From Epithemia pelagica (taxonomy: Eukaryota; Bacillariophyta; Bacillariophyceae; Surirellales; Surirellaceae), in contig OX337239.1 of assembly GCA_946965045.2 (NCBI GenBank), positions 1,798,001 through 1,862,000 of the forward strand: 64,000 nt of DNA, in the 5' to 3' direction. The position numbers and the translations under genes are program-made. Of this stretch, positions 42,846 to 54,164 are shown in pieces (positions within the stretch are counted from its first letter, which is position 1; each line of letters begins with the position of its first letter). The notes beneath the pieces were generated by a model. The model was given only the letters and a program-made list of their open reading frames with translations. It did no database searches and was not told where the DNA came from.

Positions 42846-43664
42846 ATATACTGTTTTGCAACTTACTCCTATCTTAATAGAGAGCGGTAATAGAGCTGGT
42901 CCCGCTAGTTTGCCCTATTGATCTTTAGAAACCATAGTACCTAGAAGGATGGAAGAAGGGGATACGTTGGCAAAATTCGTAGGGAGGTGGTCGGGGATCA
43001 TACACATGCGTCCATTGTGGATGAGGCTACTCAGAAAAGTTTGGGGATCAGGTTCAGTCTGCTTGCTATCCTATGAATGTAATAGCAAGTGAAGATTTTT
43101 GGATGGCAAAAAGTTATCCGTAAGCTCTAGATTTTCACTCTCGTCAGTTCACGCACCAGGTTATCTCTTCAGTAGAGCCTCATGCGGTAAAGCCGTACCA
43201 GTACAAGTATCTACTATCTATATTCCTTGTGCGGACATTGTCATGAAAGATCGAATCGAGTTGGAGCTAACCGAGAACCTCCAACATTACAGAATAGCAA
43301 GGAGAATCAGTTTAAAAATAAAAATTCGAATTCGAAATGAATTTTTGAAGTTCCCACAGTCCCAAAATAAAAAAGTCCCGTGGGCTGTGGGTGGCGTAAG
43401 AAGTAGGCGAGCTGGTTTGGGCTTGCGGGAATGGTCCGACCATTGACGTTTCTGATTTACTCCTGCTCCGACCTCCGACCCCCCAAACAAAGACGCTTTG
43501 TTTTGGAAAAAAGACCTACTAGGTAACCCGGATGCTACGACTCAATCTATAGTGTATCTTGCATCCGCGATCCGCGGGCCTAAAATAGCCTGGTGTTCAT
43601 GATGCTGTATAATTACTTTGAGTAGGCCTTTTATCTACCATTGAACATTTCACATTGCTTCTAG

Positions 43665-43696
43665 GAGTACTCCTCTAGCTAGAGGCACAAGCATCA
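43665..43696. repeat. Adjacent perfect palindromes
   Basis: AGGAGTACTCCT (12 bp) is directly followed by CCTCTAGCTAGAGG (14 bp), sharing bases. They lie just outside the 251-bp inverted-repeat element and use the same words. Confidence 0.65.
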
Positions 43697-43728
43697 TACA
43701 TCCTATACTCCTACATCATCGTACTCCT

Positions 43729-43979
43729 CTAGTGTCTAGTCTACCATTGTCCTCATATGAGGACATATCCTCATATGAGGACACATTTGGCACATCTCAG
43801 TTCATGGTATTCTTTGCAGCATAGAGAAAAATGGATGGCACCATCGTTTTCCTCAGGTTTAGTTTGGTCATAGTACCAGTTGTCAGGCTTTAATATCTTG
43901 GTAAAGGTTGCCAGGCTTTAATATCTTGGACATGATGTCCTCATAATATGAGGACAGAGACCGGTAGACTAGACACTAG
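43729..43979. mobile_element. MITE-like 251-bp inverted-repeat element
   Basis: The ends are perfect 17-bp inverted repeats (CTAGTGTCTAGTCTACC at 43729-43745, its complement at 43963-43979), and similarity continues imperfectly inward through GTCCTCATAT. Inside are a 16-bp palindrome GTCCTCATATGAGGAC (43749-43764), a second copy of its core (43768-43781), a related interrupted one (43937-43955), and a direct repeat CAGGCTTTAATATCTTGG at 43884 and 43912. It is non-coding. No clear target duplication. It could be a structured non-mobile repeat. Confidence 0.55.
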
Positions 43980-44690
43980 CTTGGAGTTCTACAAAATTGT
44001 AAACTCCTGGGCTATCGTATAATTCGTAGAACGCTGCTCGTACCTAGTACTACTCTAGAGCTACTCTCTAGAAGTGTAGTAGTTCATAAATTCTTGCTAG
44101 CTAGTACTACCAAGAAGTAACGTCCGAGAATTATTTCTCATCCCATAGAACGTGAAGGAGAACACCCCCGCTAGGGATGTTTTCCAACCAGGGGTCAGAG
44201 CTGCTAGCATCTAAAGCTAACGCCCCACCCCTCTCTAGCTCTAATCTCTAATCTGAGCTCTATTCTTACTCCTACTCCTCTTGATTATTTTCTTTACTCC
44301 GACCTCCGACACAATTCACAATAGCCTATCGCATTCGCAGCAACTTGGACCCGCTGGTTAGTGGTGGGCTGTGGCTCTGGACTACTCTGTCCCTGGACTC
44401 TGGACTGGGGGGAGCAAGCTTCGACCTTCGACGTCGTCCAATCGTCCAATGAACAAAGATGAACAATCAAGCCCCTGAAATACCTACAACTTATCGTGCT
44501 GTGAACCTTCGCAATAAACAGAACGTCTATTTACCATTATGGACAATCATTCTGTTCTCGACTACCTTACCGCTCGAGATACTACGTCTCAACGACTGTG
44601 CACGTGCAGTGTAACAGTAGCACTCTATTCTTGATAATTGATACGGCAGTCTTGAGTATCATTATTATTTAGATTTTTGGTACGGGTTTG

Positions 44691-44774
44691 ATCCCTCGGT
44701 ATCAGTGTCCACTGCTTAGCTGTTTTTTGTCTGTGCCACCTTCACAGGTTCCCAAGTGGACACAGACAGCATTT
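44691..44774 (+). repeat. Left terminal inverted repeat (84 bp)
   Basis: Pairs with 45995-46078; the visible mismatch is C here (CTTCACAGG) against T in the complement of the right copy (CTTTACAGG). It contains its own short inverted words (GTGTCCAC / GTGGACAC). Confidence 0.85.
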
Positions 44775-45994
44775 TTCGCTTCTGATGCAAATAGAAAATA
44801 TCAAATTGCAAATTGGCACGCATGCCCAGCTGAATTTTTCGACGTTTGAAACGGACGCAAGCCCAACAAGCGTCCCCTGGGTGGATGACGGTTGGTTGTT
44901 GCATAATTCGGGGCAAGCTCACATTCTCTTTTCTTTTGCCAAAGCACATCGTACTTACTACTTACGAATGTTACTGGCTTTCCAGGTGAGCTTGATCCAT
45001 TGCCAATTGCCATGTTGTCAATGACATCACTCATGCTCACTGCCACTTGCCACTTTTGTTTGCTCTGCTCGTGGGAGACGCTACTCATCTGTTTAGTCGC
45101 TGGGCAGCTCATTACTTGCCATTGTTCATTCTTGTCGAACAGAAATGACTGGTTTTTGCTGAGCGCCATAACTTTGATTGCATTAAAAAAAACTCTATAC
45201 TCTAGACATTCTTTTGTTTATTTACTAGTAGTAGAACGCCAGTGCTTGTCATCCATGAGACTTTTGAGCCTTGTGAATTCGTGAATTCTTTGCAGCTTTG
45301 TTCTTTGTTGTGAGCACGACAATGACCCTCAGTTTCGCTATGAAAACACAACAGAACAGCTCTCACAAGCTTGTACCACTCACTTTGAGCACTCTGTGTC
45401 GACTACCTAGGTAGGATATGATGATTGGTCAGTAGGGTGTGGCAAGATGGCTTCCCATCTATTTGATGCAAAAACAACAGCGTTGAGAAATGATTGAGAA
45501 TGACGCTATGATGAGAGACAAGAGAGAATAATCTATCCTATAGAGCATATGACAGTAGCCAAAAAACAATCAAACAACAAACGATTACGACAAGGAAAAG
45601 ATATTCCAGTTGACATCTGGCGGCTTGTCATCTACTCGTACGAAATGAGACAAAAGTAAAGGATCATGCAAGAACAATAGGAAAGACAGCTGAAGCAGTG
45701 ATGCGTGAGAAAAAGGGAAAAGAGACAACAAGATAAGTAATAAGCAGCAATAGAGAGAAACGGTTCAGTCCAGCATGATCCATCCATTGTTCTCACCTCA
45801 CCCCCGTCATGGTCAAGCATTTGGCTCGGTTTTGGGTTTTTGTGACAGGTGTCAAGATGATGATGGATGCCCAAATTTGAATCGTGGTGACCCGGCGAGG
45901 ACAACCATCAACCGTCAACTGTCACTTGCACGCTGGCCTTGCTTCAACCCTGAGGAATTTTAATGGTTAGACAGACAGACGAAAAACGAATCTT

Positions 45995-46078
45995 AAATGC
46001 TGTCTGTGTCCACTTGGGAACCTGTAAAGGTGGCACAGACAAAAAACAGCTAAGCAGTGGACACTGATACCGAGGGAT
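45995..46078 (-). repeat. Right terminal inverted repeat (84 bp)
   Basis: Inverted copy of 44691-44774, ending CCGAGGGAT at the outer edge. Confidence 0.85.
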
Positions 46079-46819
46079 TATGGTCTAGTAGCTAGCTTAG
46101 GCCGTAGTCTTCGAAACATCGCAGATCGCAGATCGCAGGTACTCCTCTCTCTACGAGCTACTAGAGGGATAGTGGATAGTAGATAGTAGTGGATGCCGGG
46201 CGCCGGAGGGCTGGATGCAAAGGTAGCGGGTAGTCGAGAGTCGAGGTTCGCTTCCAGGCAGTTCTTCAAGAAGCAGTCCTGATTCCTGATTCGTGATGAT
46301 AATGTAGGAGGGTGCATGTGTTTAATCAGCGTTCCGATTCACATTCCCGTTCTAGCTAACTCCCCTACTCATAGCGTTACACTCTCTCCCTTCTGTGCAC
46401 TCTCGAGTCTCGCTAAGCCCTTTCTACTAGCTAGGAGTAGCTAGTACAGCTAGAGTAGTAGAGAGCTCGAGAGAGAGAGGAGAGTAGGAGCAAAGAGTAG
46501 GGAAAATAAATAATAATTACCTTGGCAAATAATAATTTAATCTCAGAATCAATACTACTGCGTGCTACGCCTACGGACTACGGAGTACGGAGGTGACTTT
46601 GGGGCTTTTGGCTTTTCTCTCTCTTTTTTTTGTCGTTGTACGAGATCCCTTTTGTAGGGGTAGTATGTACTACGTATTTCGTGCTGCGTGGCCGTCGCCA
46701 CAATGATTTACGCACTCGCCCACACTACACACTACACACAACAATATTACATTTACATCGTGCAATAGAAAAACAACCAGGCAACACATCCACGCCCTAA
46801 AAAAAGGTCAATCGGAACC

Positions 46820-48667
46820 ATGGTCGACACTCCTGTCTCCAGGTCTACGTCTCCGGCTTCACAATGTAGCCATGGCGACGAACCGATGTCCCAGAACAGG
46901 CCCAAACAGGAGACGAAAGCGGGTCGTGGCAAAACATCCTCGTCCACGTTGAAGTCTCCGGCAAAAGGGGTCAAAAGCAAGCGAGGAAGAAAGAAAAGGC
47001 CAAAAGACATGCCCCAAAGACCCCTTAGTGCGTACAACCTGTATTTCAGATCGGAGAGAGAGAACATAATCAAGTCGCGATCTCCCGAGGAAATCATCGC
47101 AGCAGCTGATGCTATGCGTTTACCTGAGGACAGAGCGAAAAAGAACATTAACTTGTTTCAAGCCCTTGCAGTTACGATTTCAAAAAAGTGGAAGAAGCTT
47201 GGGCCTGATGATCGCAAGGAGTATGAGATCATGGCTAAAAAGGAAATGAAAGAGTATCGAGAAAAGCTGAACGTGTACCAGCTAGAGCTGGCACGCAAAG
47301 CTGCGAAAGCAGTAGAACCAGACGAAGCAAAAGAAGAACAAGATTCCGCTATCGGGCAGGAGAAAATGAAGACCAACGCAAAACAGAAAAATAATCATCG
47401 CGACATGGATTGCTCCAACGCACCCTCTTTGTCCTCGTCATCACGTCACGGCAACAGTCCGCGATTACTTGGTACGGACACTGCTGAACACACCCGTTCT
47501 ACAAGGCCACAAGAACGCTCCTCAGTCTCGCCAACAAGGATTCCTGGTCAAGCTTCTGGACTCACTTCAGAAAGATCACCCGAAGGCAGGGAGCAAGAGG
47601 GAAATCCTCTTTTTGGGAAAAAGTTTGATGCCTTGCTTGGGCGTCCACTCAACGCTCCGCAGCAGGCCAGAGCATCCACAGCATTGCTGGAATCAAGAAT
47701 GGCATCTGATGCTTCAAACCCAACGTTTCAAGATCAACAGCCAGCGTTTGTCCCCGCGGAAAACAAGTCTCCAAGAAACACCGAGACTACCAAAGATGCC
47801 TCGTTTTCAGGTTTGGCCTTGAACCAGCAGAAAACCCCAGGAACTAGTTCTCTATGGGTACCAACAGGCGGATTGCCGGGCACTGAAGGAGCAATGACCG
47901 GAATCGGAGGACCCGCCATCCCTGGATATGTAAACAACTCTTCGTTGAACGTAGTAGGGGTGAATGCAGCTATGCCTGGAGGAGCTACCTCACTCCTGGT
48001 TCACAATACTGCAGGTTTGACCCCTTCTCTCCAGGACGTACTCTCGCGTCAGCCAGGGGGCAACTTTGTCGGGGCGTCTCTTTCCACTAATCCTGCGACA
48101 GCTGCGTTTCCTCCTTCGGACAGTGATTATCTTCAGAGGCTTGCGGGAGGTCTTCAGCAACGAGACCCCCTCCACAATAGTTTTTCAAGTAACCCCACTG
48201 AAGCCACGCTGCACTCGCTTCTGCTTCAGCGACAGCAGCAGCAGCAGGAACAGCAGTATATACTACAGCAGCAGCTCAACTCGGTTGCATTGGGCCAGCC
48301 TACCGCTGCCTCTGGGCCAATATTGTCGGCAGCGACAGGGCAGATACTCCCTGGCCATGTTCTACCGCAATTCGGTACCGACCCCGCTAGCTCTGTTGAA
48401 ATGAACATGGTCCTCTCAAATAACATGGGAGGAGGCAGTCAGCGCGGAATCCCTGCTTCTAGGCCTTTGCCGTCTCTGATTGGGACAGTCGCCGATGGGA
48501 CGATGGTGACAACTCAATCGCCAGCTGACTTATTGTATTTGGTACAGCAACAAGAACTTTCTGCTGCTACTGGCCTGGATTCCAGCGCTGGCCGTGGAGG
48601 TACTCTCCAGGACCAAGCTTCAGCAGATCTGCTTCGTCAACTACAACAGCGACAGCCTCCGTATTAA
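46820..48667 (+). CDS. HMG-box DNA-binding protein with Gln-rich tail
   Basis: The protein is 615 aa from a good start (AACCATGGTC). A basic AT-hook-like segment (KRGRKKRPK, 54-62) leads into an HMG box, about 64-155: MPQRPLSAYNLYFRSERENI, then an insert, then FQALAVTISKKWKKLGPDDRKEYEIMAKKEMKEYREKL. The box is lengthened by about 25 residues (88-113) between helix 1 and helix 2 relative to the usual ~70. The remaining ~450 residues are Ser/Gly/Gln-rich and disordered, with a Gln tract (QRQQQQQEQQ) near 470-490. It is a nuclear architectural or transcription factor by family; target genes are unknown. Confidence 0.88.
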   Translation: MVDTPVSRSTSPASQCSHGDEPMSQNRPKQETKAGRGKTSSSTLKSPAKGVKSKRGRKKRPKDMPQRPLSAYNLYFRSERENIIKSRSPEEIIAAADAMRLPEDRAKKNINLFQALAVTISKKWKKLGPDDRKEYEIMAKKEMKEYREKLNVYQLELARKAAKAVEPDEAKEEQDSAIGQEKMKTNAKQKNNHRDMDCSNAPSLSSSSRHGNSPRLLGTDTAEHTRSTRPQERSSVSPTRIPGQASGLTSERSPEGREQEGNPLFGKKFDALLGRPLNAPQQARASTALLESRMASDASNPTFQDQQPAFVPAENKSPRNTETTKDASFSGLALNQQKTPGTSSLWVPTGGLPGTEGAMTGIGGPAIPGYVNNSSLNVVGVNAAMPGGATSLLVHNTAGLTPSLQDVLSRQPGGNFVGASLSTNPATAAFPPSDSDYLQRLAGGLQQRDPLHNSFSSNPTEATLHSLLLQRQQQQQEQQYILQQQLNSVALGQPTAASGPILSAATGQILPGHVLPQFGTDPASSVEMNMVLSNNMGGGSQRGIPASRPLPSLIGTVADGTMVTTQSPADLLYLVQQQELSAATGLDSSAGRGGTLQDQASADLLRQLQQRQPPY

Positions 48668-49470
48668 GAAAATGCCTCTTTTATAGATTGGGATACTTAC
48701 ACTCGTGATTCTTGCCGTGGTGATCTTGGGTTGTCTTTCTCTTCTTTTCATTTAACACTTCTCCTAAAACAGTTCTATCCATTTAGTGCCTCGTTCCTAG
48801 AGCCGATACCGATAGATGGATCGTTTCAACTCAAAAGAGTGTGAGACGATAACTTCACCAAGCCCCGCAAGGAAAAGACTCCTACGATTAACATGGGAGA
48901 CTAGGTAGGTAGTAGGAGTAAGTAGTCTAATCCTCGACCCTCGAGATAAAAAGGGAATAGTCTATTCTTCCAGCTGCCGCGCCTACCCGCTAGGGCACTC
49001 GAGATAGCCAATCGTATTCCTCTGTCTTGCTTTTCCTTGCGCCCCGTCAAGAGGGGGCGAAAACACCCCCCCCCTAGCTAATATCCCCTTTTTCGAAATC
49101 GATTATCTACTCCTAGCTAGGGTAGCTATTTCACCAGTTCGCCTCGACCATGACAAACCAGCCAGAACAAGCATAAGAGATCCCGGCATCTTCATATTTC
49201 CTATGCTGAGTTTGATCCCGAAAAGAAATGCAACAGAGCGACTCTGGACCACATGCACCGCACATGAAGCTCGATGCATCCAACTAGAAGACGAATACTA
49301 TCAGGTTCTGCTTCGTGTGAAGACAAACTATACAAGTTGAGATGTGCAAATAGAATGAATCTGGGAGTCTACGGGAAAGAAAGAGAGGTTACTTGTCTAT
49401 CGAAAGCAAGATTTTGAAGTCAACAGCAGCACCGACCAGTGGCAGTGATCCGAGCCAAAAGCATAAATAC
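48668..49470. other. Convergent intergenic region
   Basis: 803 bp between the HMG-box gene (+) and the transhydrogenase (-). It has runs of G and C around 49050-49075 and CTAG-rich words like those in the 43-46 kb island, but no defined element. Confidence 0.5.
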
Positions 49471-52400
49471 CTATTTTCCGTAAAGCTCTTTGACACCTGC
49501 ACTGAGCTTTTCACACGTAGCTTTGGCATCGCCTAACAACATGTCTGTGTTATCCTTCAAAAACACAGGATCTACAACAACACCGAGGTGAGACTATTGA
49601 TGATTCTCCGCTGATACAGGAATGCTGTAACTTACTGTCAACACCGGCATAACCGGCAGCCATACTGCGCTTCATAACAATAACTTGTTTGGCTTTCCAC
49701 ACTCGAAGGACTGGCATTCCTGCGATTTGCGAATTCGGGTCATCCTCTGTAGAAATACCGCGAAACAAAAGTGCGTTAAAAACCATGAATGATTCGAACA
49801 AATTTCATTGCTCAAAAAATACTTACCTGCTGCGCTGTTCACAGTGTCGTTGGCTGTGTGCAAGATAGCGACAAATTGTTAAGGTCTGCGAGTAGACTGA
49901 ATGGGTCATCTAGTTCCGTTTCACTTACCACCGATAACCAAAACGACATCAGTCTCATCAAAGTCATCATTGATTTCTTCCATTTCTTCGACAATATCGT
50001 AGGGGACACCAGCCTCGGCCAAGAGAACATTCAACTGACCAGGCATGCGTCCAGCGACTGGGTGGATAGCAAATCGTACTTTCTTTCCAGCCTTGACGAG
50101 GGAATCAACCATTTCTTTCAGTGGATACTGACCATGAGCAACAGCCAAACCATATCCTGGTACAATGATCACGCTTTGAGATTCAGTCAATAGCTTGACT
50201 GTATCGTCCACATTTGTCATTGTAGCTTCTCCTTCAAACTTCATGGCTTCTCCCCCCGCAGTCGCTTTGGTTCCATAACCTCCGAGAATGACACTAAGGA
50301 TATCGCGATTCATGGCATCACACATGATCTTGGTGAGAGCCGCACCAGAGCAACCAATCAGCGCCCCCACAGTCGTCAAAATAGGCATATCAAGCATGAA
50401 TCCTTCTGCGCACAACGCCCAGCCGGAATAGCTATTCAGGACGGTAATGACGACTGGCATGTCCGCGCCTCCAATGGACGCTGTCATATGCCATCCCAGA
50501 ATTCCGGATGTCGTCAATGATCCCGAAAGAGCTGCCAAACCTGGGCCAAGTTCGGGAGCACCCATTACAATGGCACCTCCTCCCAATGTCGCTGCACCTA
50601 GTCCCATGTTAATCTGGTCACGTCGCTCCAGTTTCATCGGGGCCGAGGCAAGGCGGCCATCTAGCTTTCCAAAGGCAACTAGTGAACCGGTGAAGGTAAC
50701 ACTTCCAATGACAGTAGCAAGGTAAATACTGGCCAAGTGAACAGAGTCCAATTGTGTGGGATCAGGGGCATTCAGGTAATCTCCAATAGCAGCTGCACTG
50801 GCAGCAAGGCCAACAAGCGAGTGAAACGCCGCAACTGTCTGAGGCAATGAAGTCGGTTCCACGCGGTTACCAATATAGTTACCAGCCGCAGCTCCCACTC
50901 CCATCAACGCAGTAATCCCTGCCGTAGCTCCCATGGAAGGGTGCAAGTGTCCCATCGTTGAGGCAATGCCCAAAGCAACGCCTGCTTGTCCCGAAACAGC
51001 ACCAAGACGGGCAGTCGTTTGCGAAGCTAAACCAGCGATACCACCAATACAAAGTAAACCAGATAAGGTGGAGGCGGCACTATCGAGCTGTGGAAACTTT
51101 CCTGACATACTTCCAGCACCATAGAGTGCCATGGTCGCCACAGTTGGAATGCCATACAAGCGATAGTCTGAACACAAAAAAGAGAAACAGGTCAGAAATA
51201 AATATATAAGCGGGAGACCAAAACCAATACGATACGACTTGCATTCCGGTGGGTCATCAGGACGCTTAAACATGTCAAGCATCTTGGTTGTGACAATAAA
51301 TCCACCCACAATGTTGACTGTTGAAAGGGTGGTGGCTGTGGCACCCAACAGAGTGACGGCCGGGTTTGTCGAATGAGCCAGTAAATGCATTCCACCAAGA
51401 GCTGTCGTTCCTGAAATCGCGTTCTACAGAGAGACGAGAGAACAAGGCATGAGAGAGGTCACGGAAACGGTCCCCCAAAAGCGAGGATAAGCAAAAGGTC
51501 TCCAGGAAGAGGTGATTGGAGAGAGTCTGTGATGTCTTACCGTGACTGCCATGAGAGGTGAATGCAGGGCATGGGTAACACCCAGCACCACTTGTACTCC
51601 AATAATATTGGAGAGAGCAAAGGTTGTCAACATGGAGGAAAATCCGGCATCGGGTGCCACGGCACCCAATCCAAGCATGGACGCCGACAGGATTCCAGCA
51701 TTTTGAGCACCCTTGACGTAGGGTTTGCGATAATCAATCTCCTCGGGCTTTTCTTCCTCTTGCGTTTTCTTGGCGGTAGTTGGTGGGGCCGCCGGCAAGG
51801 GTGCCGGATACATAAGTTTGCCCTTTTCTACCACCAACATGCCCCGAACGGCTTCATCCTCGTGGTCAATGTAATAATATCCAGCTTCCTTGGTTGTTTG
51901 GGGTCCTGCCGACAAGAGAAACTTGGAAATATTGTTGGAGTACAAGGAACTACTGGTGGTCGACAGACGACTGGGCAAATCCGTATAGCCCAAACACGTG
52001 ACACCATTTCCGGTGACAATCTTTTGATCCTTGACCGTGGTTTCAATATTGCCTCCCGCTTCTGCGGCCAAATCCACCGTCACGGATCCTCGTTTCATGA
52101 CAGCAACCATTTCCTTGGTTACCATGGTGGGCGCTTGACGTCCCGGAATGAGTGCTGTGGTAATGACAATATCCACCTCCTTGCATTGATCGGTCAACAT
52201 GGCCCGAGCCGCAGCATGCCATTCCTTGGACATTTCCTTGGCATATCCACCCGCTCCACTTCCATCTTCTTGGAAATTGACTTCCAAAAATTGTGCCCCC
52301 ATGGCTTCGACTTGTTCCTTGGTGACGGGTCGCACATCAAAGGCTCGGACGGCAGCTCCCATATTCTTGGCCGTTTGGACGGCCGCTAAACCAGCAACAC

Positions 52401-53236
52401 CCGTTCCAATCACCAAAACCTTGGCTGGAGGAACCTTCCCGGCTGCCGTCATTTGTCCGGCAAAGAAACGACCAAATTCATTGCTGGCTTCCAACACGGC
52501 ACGGTATCCCGAAATATTGGCCTGCGACGAGAGAGCATCGTAGGTTTGACCTCGTGATAACGTACGGGGAATGCAATCCATGGCAAAGACGGTAGACTTT
52601 TGATCCTGAAACTGTTTGACCAGAGATTCATTTTGCTTGGGGTAGATGAAACTAATCAAGGTACGGTCCTCTAGTTGTGTAGCTTCTTCCACGGTAGGTG
52701 GTCGGAGCTACAGGAGAATAGTTTGACAAAGAAACCAAACAAGACAGTTGCAATGACATGTGAGACTGTGCTACAACTCTTTTGCGCTTCCAATGCTCTT
52801 GTTTTTGTTTCCTCACATGCCGACTACATGAGGGTCAAGTGTTTCTTACCTTGAGAACAATATCGGATGTTTTCCATACATTGTCCACAATTTGAGCCCC
52901 TGCGGCTTCGTAATCGGCATCGGTAAATTCCGACAGGAGACCGGCACCGGATTGAATTTGGACATTGAATCCTGGCTTGATGAGACGTTGGACCGATTCG
53001 GGTGTAGCAGCCACTCGTTTTTCCAATGGAAAGTCTTCCTTGGGCACACCGACGGTCAAGGCCGAATAGGCAATGCCCTTGGGGGGAGGAGAAGCTTCTT
53101 CCTTTGCTGCTGCTGCTTTGGACTGACGAATCACTGAGGAAGAAGTAAAACCACGAGCCACCAAAGACTCTCGAAGGACGCGCGGTGAAGAAGAAGGACG
53201 CCATGCTCCGGAGCGGAGCAGTGCAACCACCGACAT
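49471..53236 (-). CDS. NNT: Mitochondrial proton-translocating NAD(P) transhydrogenase, seven exons
   Basis: Exons, 5' to 3' on the minus strand: 52850-53236, 51541-52707, 51231-51423, 49929-51167, 49827-49853, 49636-49746 and 49471-49571; the sum is 3225 nt, 1074 aa in frame. All introns are GT-AG; the third (51168-51230) has a weak GTATTG donor and its edge is the least certain. The N-terminus ([12 protein letters not shown]...[13 protein letters not shown]) is a mitochondrial-type presequence. Domain I (NAD) follows ([36 protein letters not shown]), then the membrane domain, then domain III ([60 protein letters not shown]). It couples NADH-to-NADP+ hydride transfer to proton flow across the inner membrane. 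Exon 5 is only 27 nt. Confidence 0.95.
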
Positions 53237-54164
53237 GATTGGCCTCGGCACTTGCTGCTGCTGCTGCTACTGCTGCTGTGGTTGTATTTGAGGTTTGTCT
53301 AATTGGTACAATTACACCAACAACAGCAACAACCAACAGTGAGATGACCTGCTTCTTGTCGTTTTGTTCGCCTTCTTCTTGGCGGACTGATACTGATGGC
53401 CAACAGCAGCAAAGACGTGCCGAGCACCGAGAACGCAACGACGGACCAGCTGTGTGTCTCTTCTGTTGTCCAACTTCAAACCGGTCACAACAGGCGAAAT
53501 ATGGATCTTCGTCGCTTCCCGCCAATGAAAGAAAAGATACCTAATGAAAGGAGTCCCGTGTATTCAATCCCGATTACGATACTATGCATCCATCTCAAAA
53601 CTGTGAAGAATCTCTTCCTATCCAGTTCTCTAGCATCAACGCAGGGTTTTGCCTCCTATATAATATACTCCTAGAAGACCGGCAAGTACGCTTTGGACCC
53701 AGGATGTGAAATGGACTCTGGATGGAACAAGAGAAATAGAATCATCCTGGTTACTGTTCAATACGCCATCCGTGCCATGAGCTGCCCGGGGCCTTGGGAA
53801 GATAGGTAGTTGCGCGGTTCCACAGAAAGCACCAGAGGGATCTTGCCAATACCATCCAGGCATATCAGTCTGCGCAATTCTATAGAAGAGAATATGATGC
53901 AGAAAAGAAAGGGTTCTAACAATGCGTCCATTAACGGTGATGCGCGCGCATCTTGAGCAGCCAGCAATCTAGAGAACAAATGGGAGCGAGGTGGGCCTCC
54001 TGTCTGGACACATGTTCCTTGTCGAGAGCCGTGATCAAAGCTCGTTCTCGAGTGCATTCTCTTGAGGCTTTCCATCGATCACTTCTCCCTCCACGAGAAT
54101 CACAACCTTTATCGAGTGCCATGGTTCCCCTTCATTGTGCTTTTGCGTTCCCAGTGTATATCGA
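53237..54164. other. Intergenic region, transhydrogenase upstream
   Basis: 928 bp between the transhydrogenase start and the SET-protein stop (both minus strand). A short CTGCTG/CTACTG reiteration lies at about 53250-53280, in the probable 5' leader. No other gene seen. Confidence 0.5.

Larger units (their letters stand above)
44691..46078. mobile_element. Non-autonomous TIR element, 1388 bp, 84-bp terminal inverted repeats
   Basis: The left end (44691-44774, starting ATCCCTCGGTATCAGTGTCC) and right end (45995-46078) are inverted copies differing at a single visible position over 84 bp. The interior (about 1.2 kb) has no frame resembling a transposase; it is unrelated on the two sides. Near-identity of the ends implies recent activity or gene conversion. 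Flanks (GGGTTTG on the left, TATGGTC on the right) show no convincing target-site duplication, so the superfamily cannot be assigned. The alternative is an inverted duplication unrelated to transposition. Confidence 0.7.
42846..46819. other. 4-kb gene-free, repeat- and palindrome-rich island
   Basis: No frame over 125 codons and none with protein-like composition. The stretch is dense in short palindromes built from CTAG/TCCTC/GAGGA words and contains two inverted-repeat-bounded elements (43729-43979 and 44691-46078). It reads as a deposit of non-autonomous transposons and decayed repeats between two housekeeping-type genes. Confidence 0.7.

Noticed and set aside
51562..52389. 275-codon plus-strand frame antisense to the transhydrogenase
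   Set aside because: It is Gly/His-rich and mirrors the codon bias of the certain gene on the other strand.
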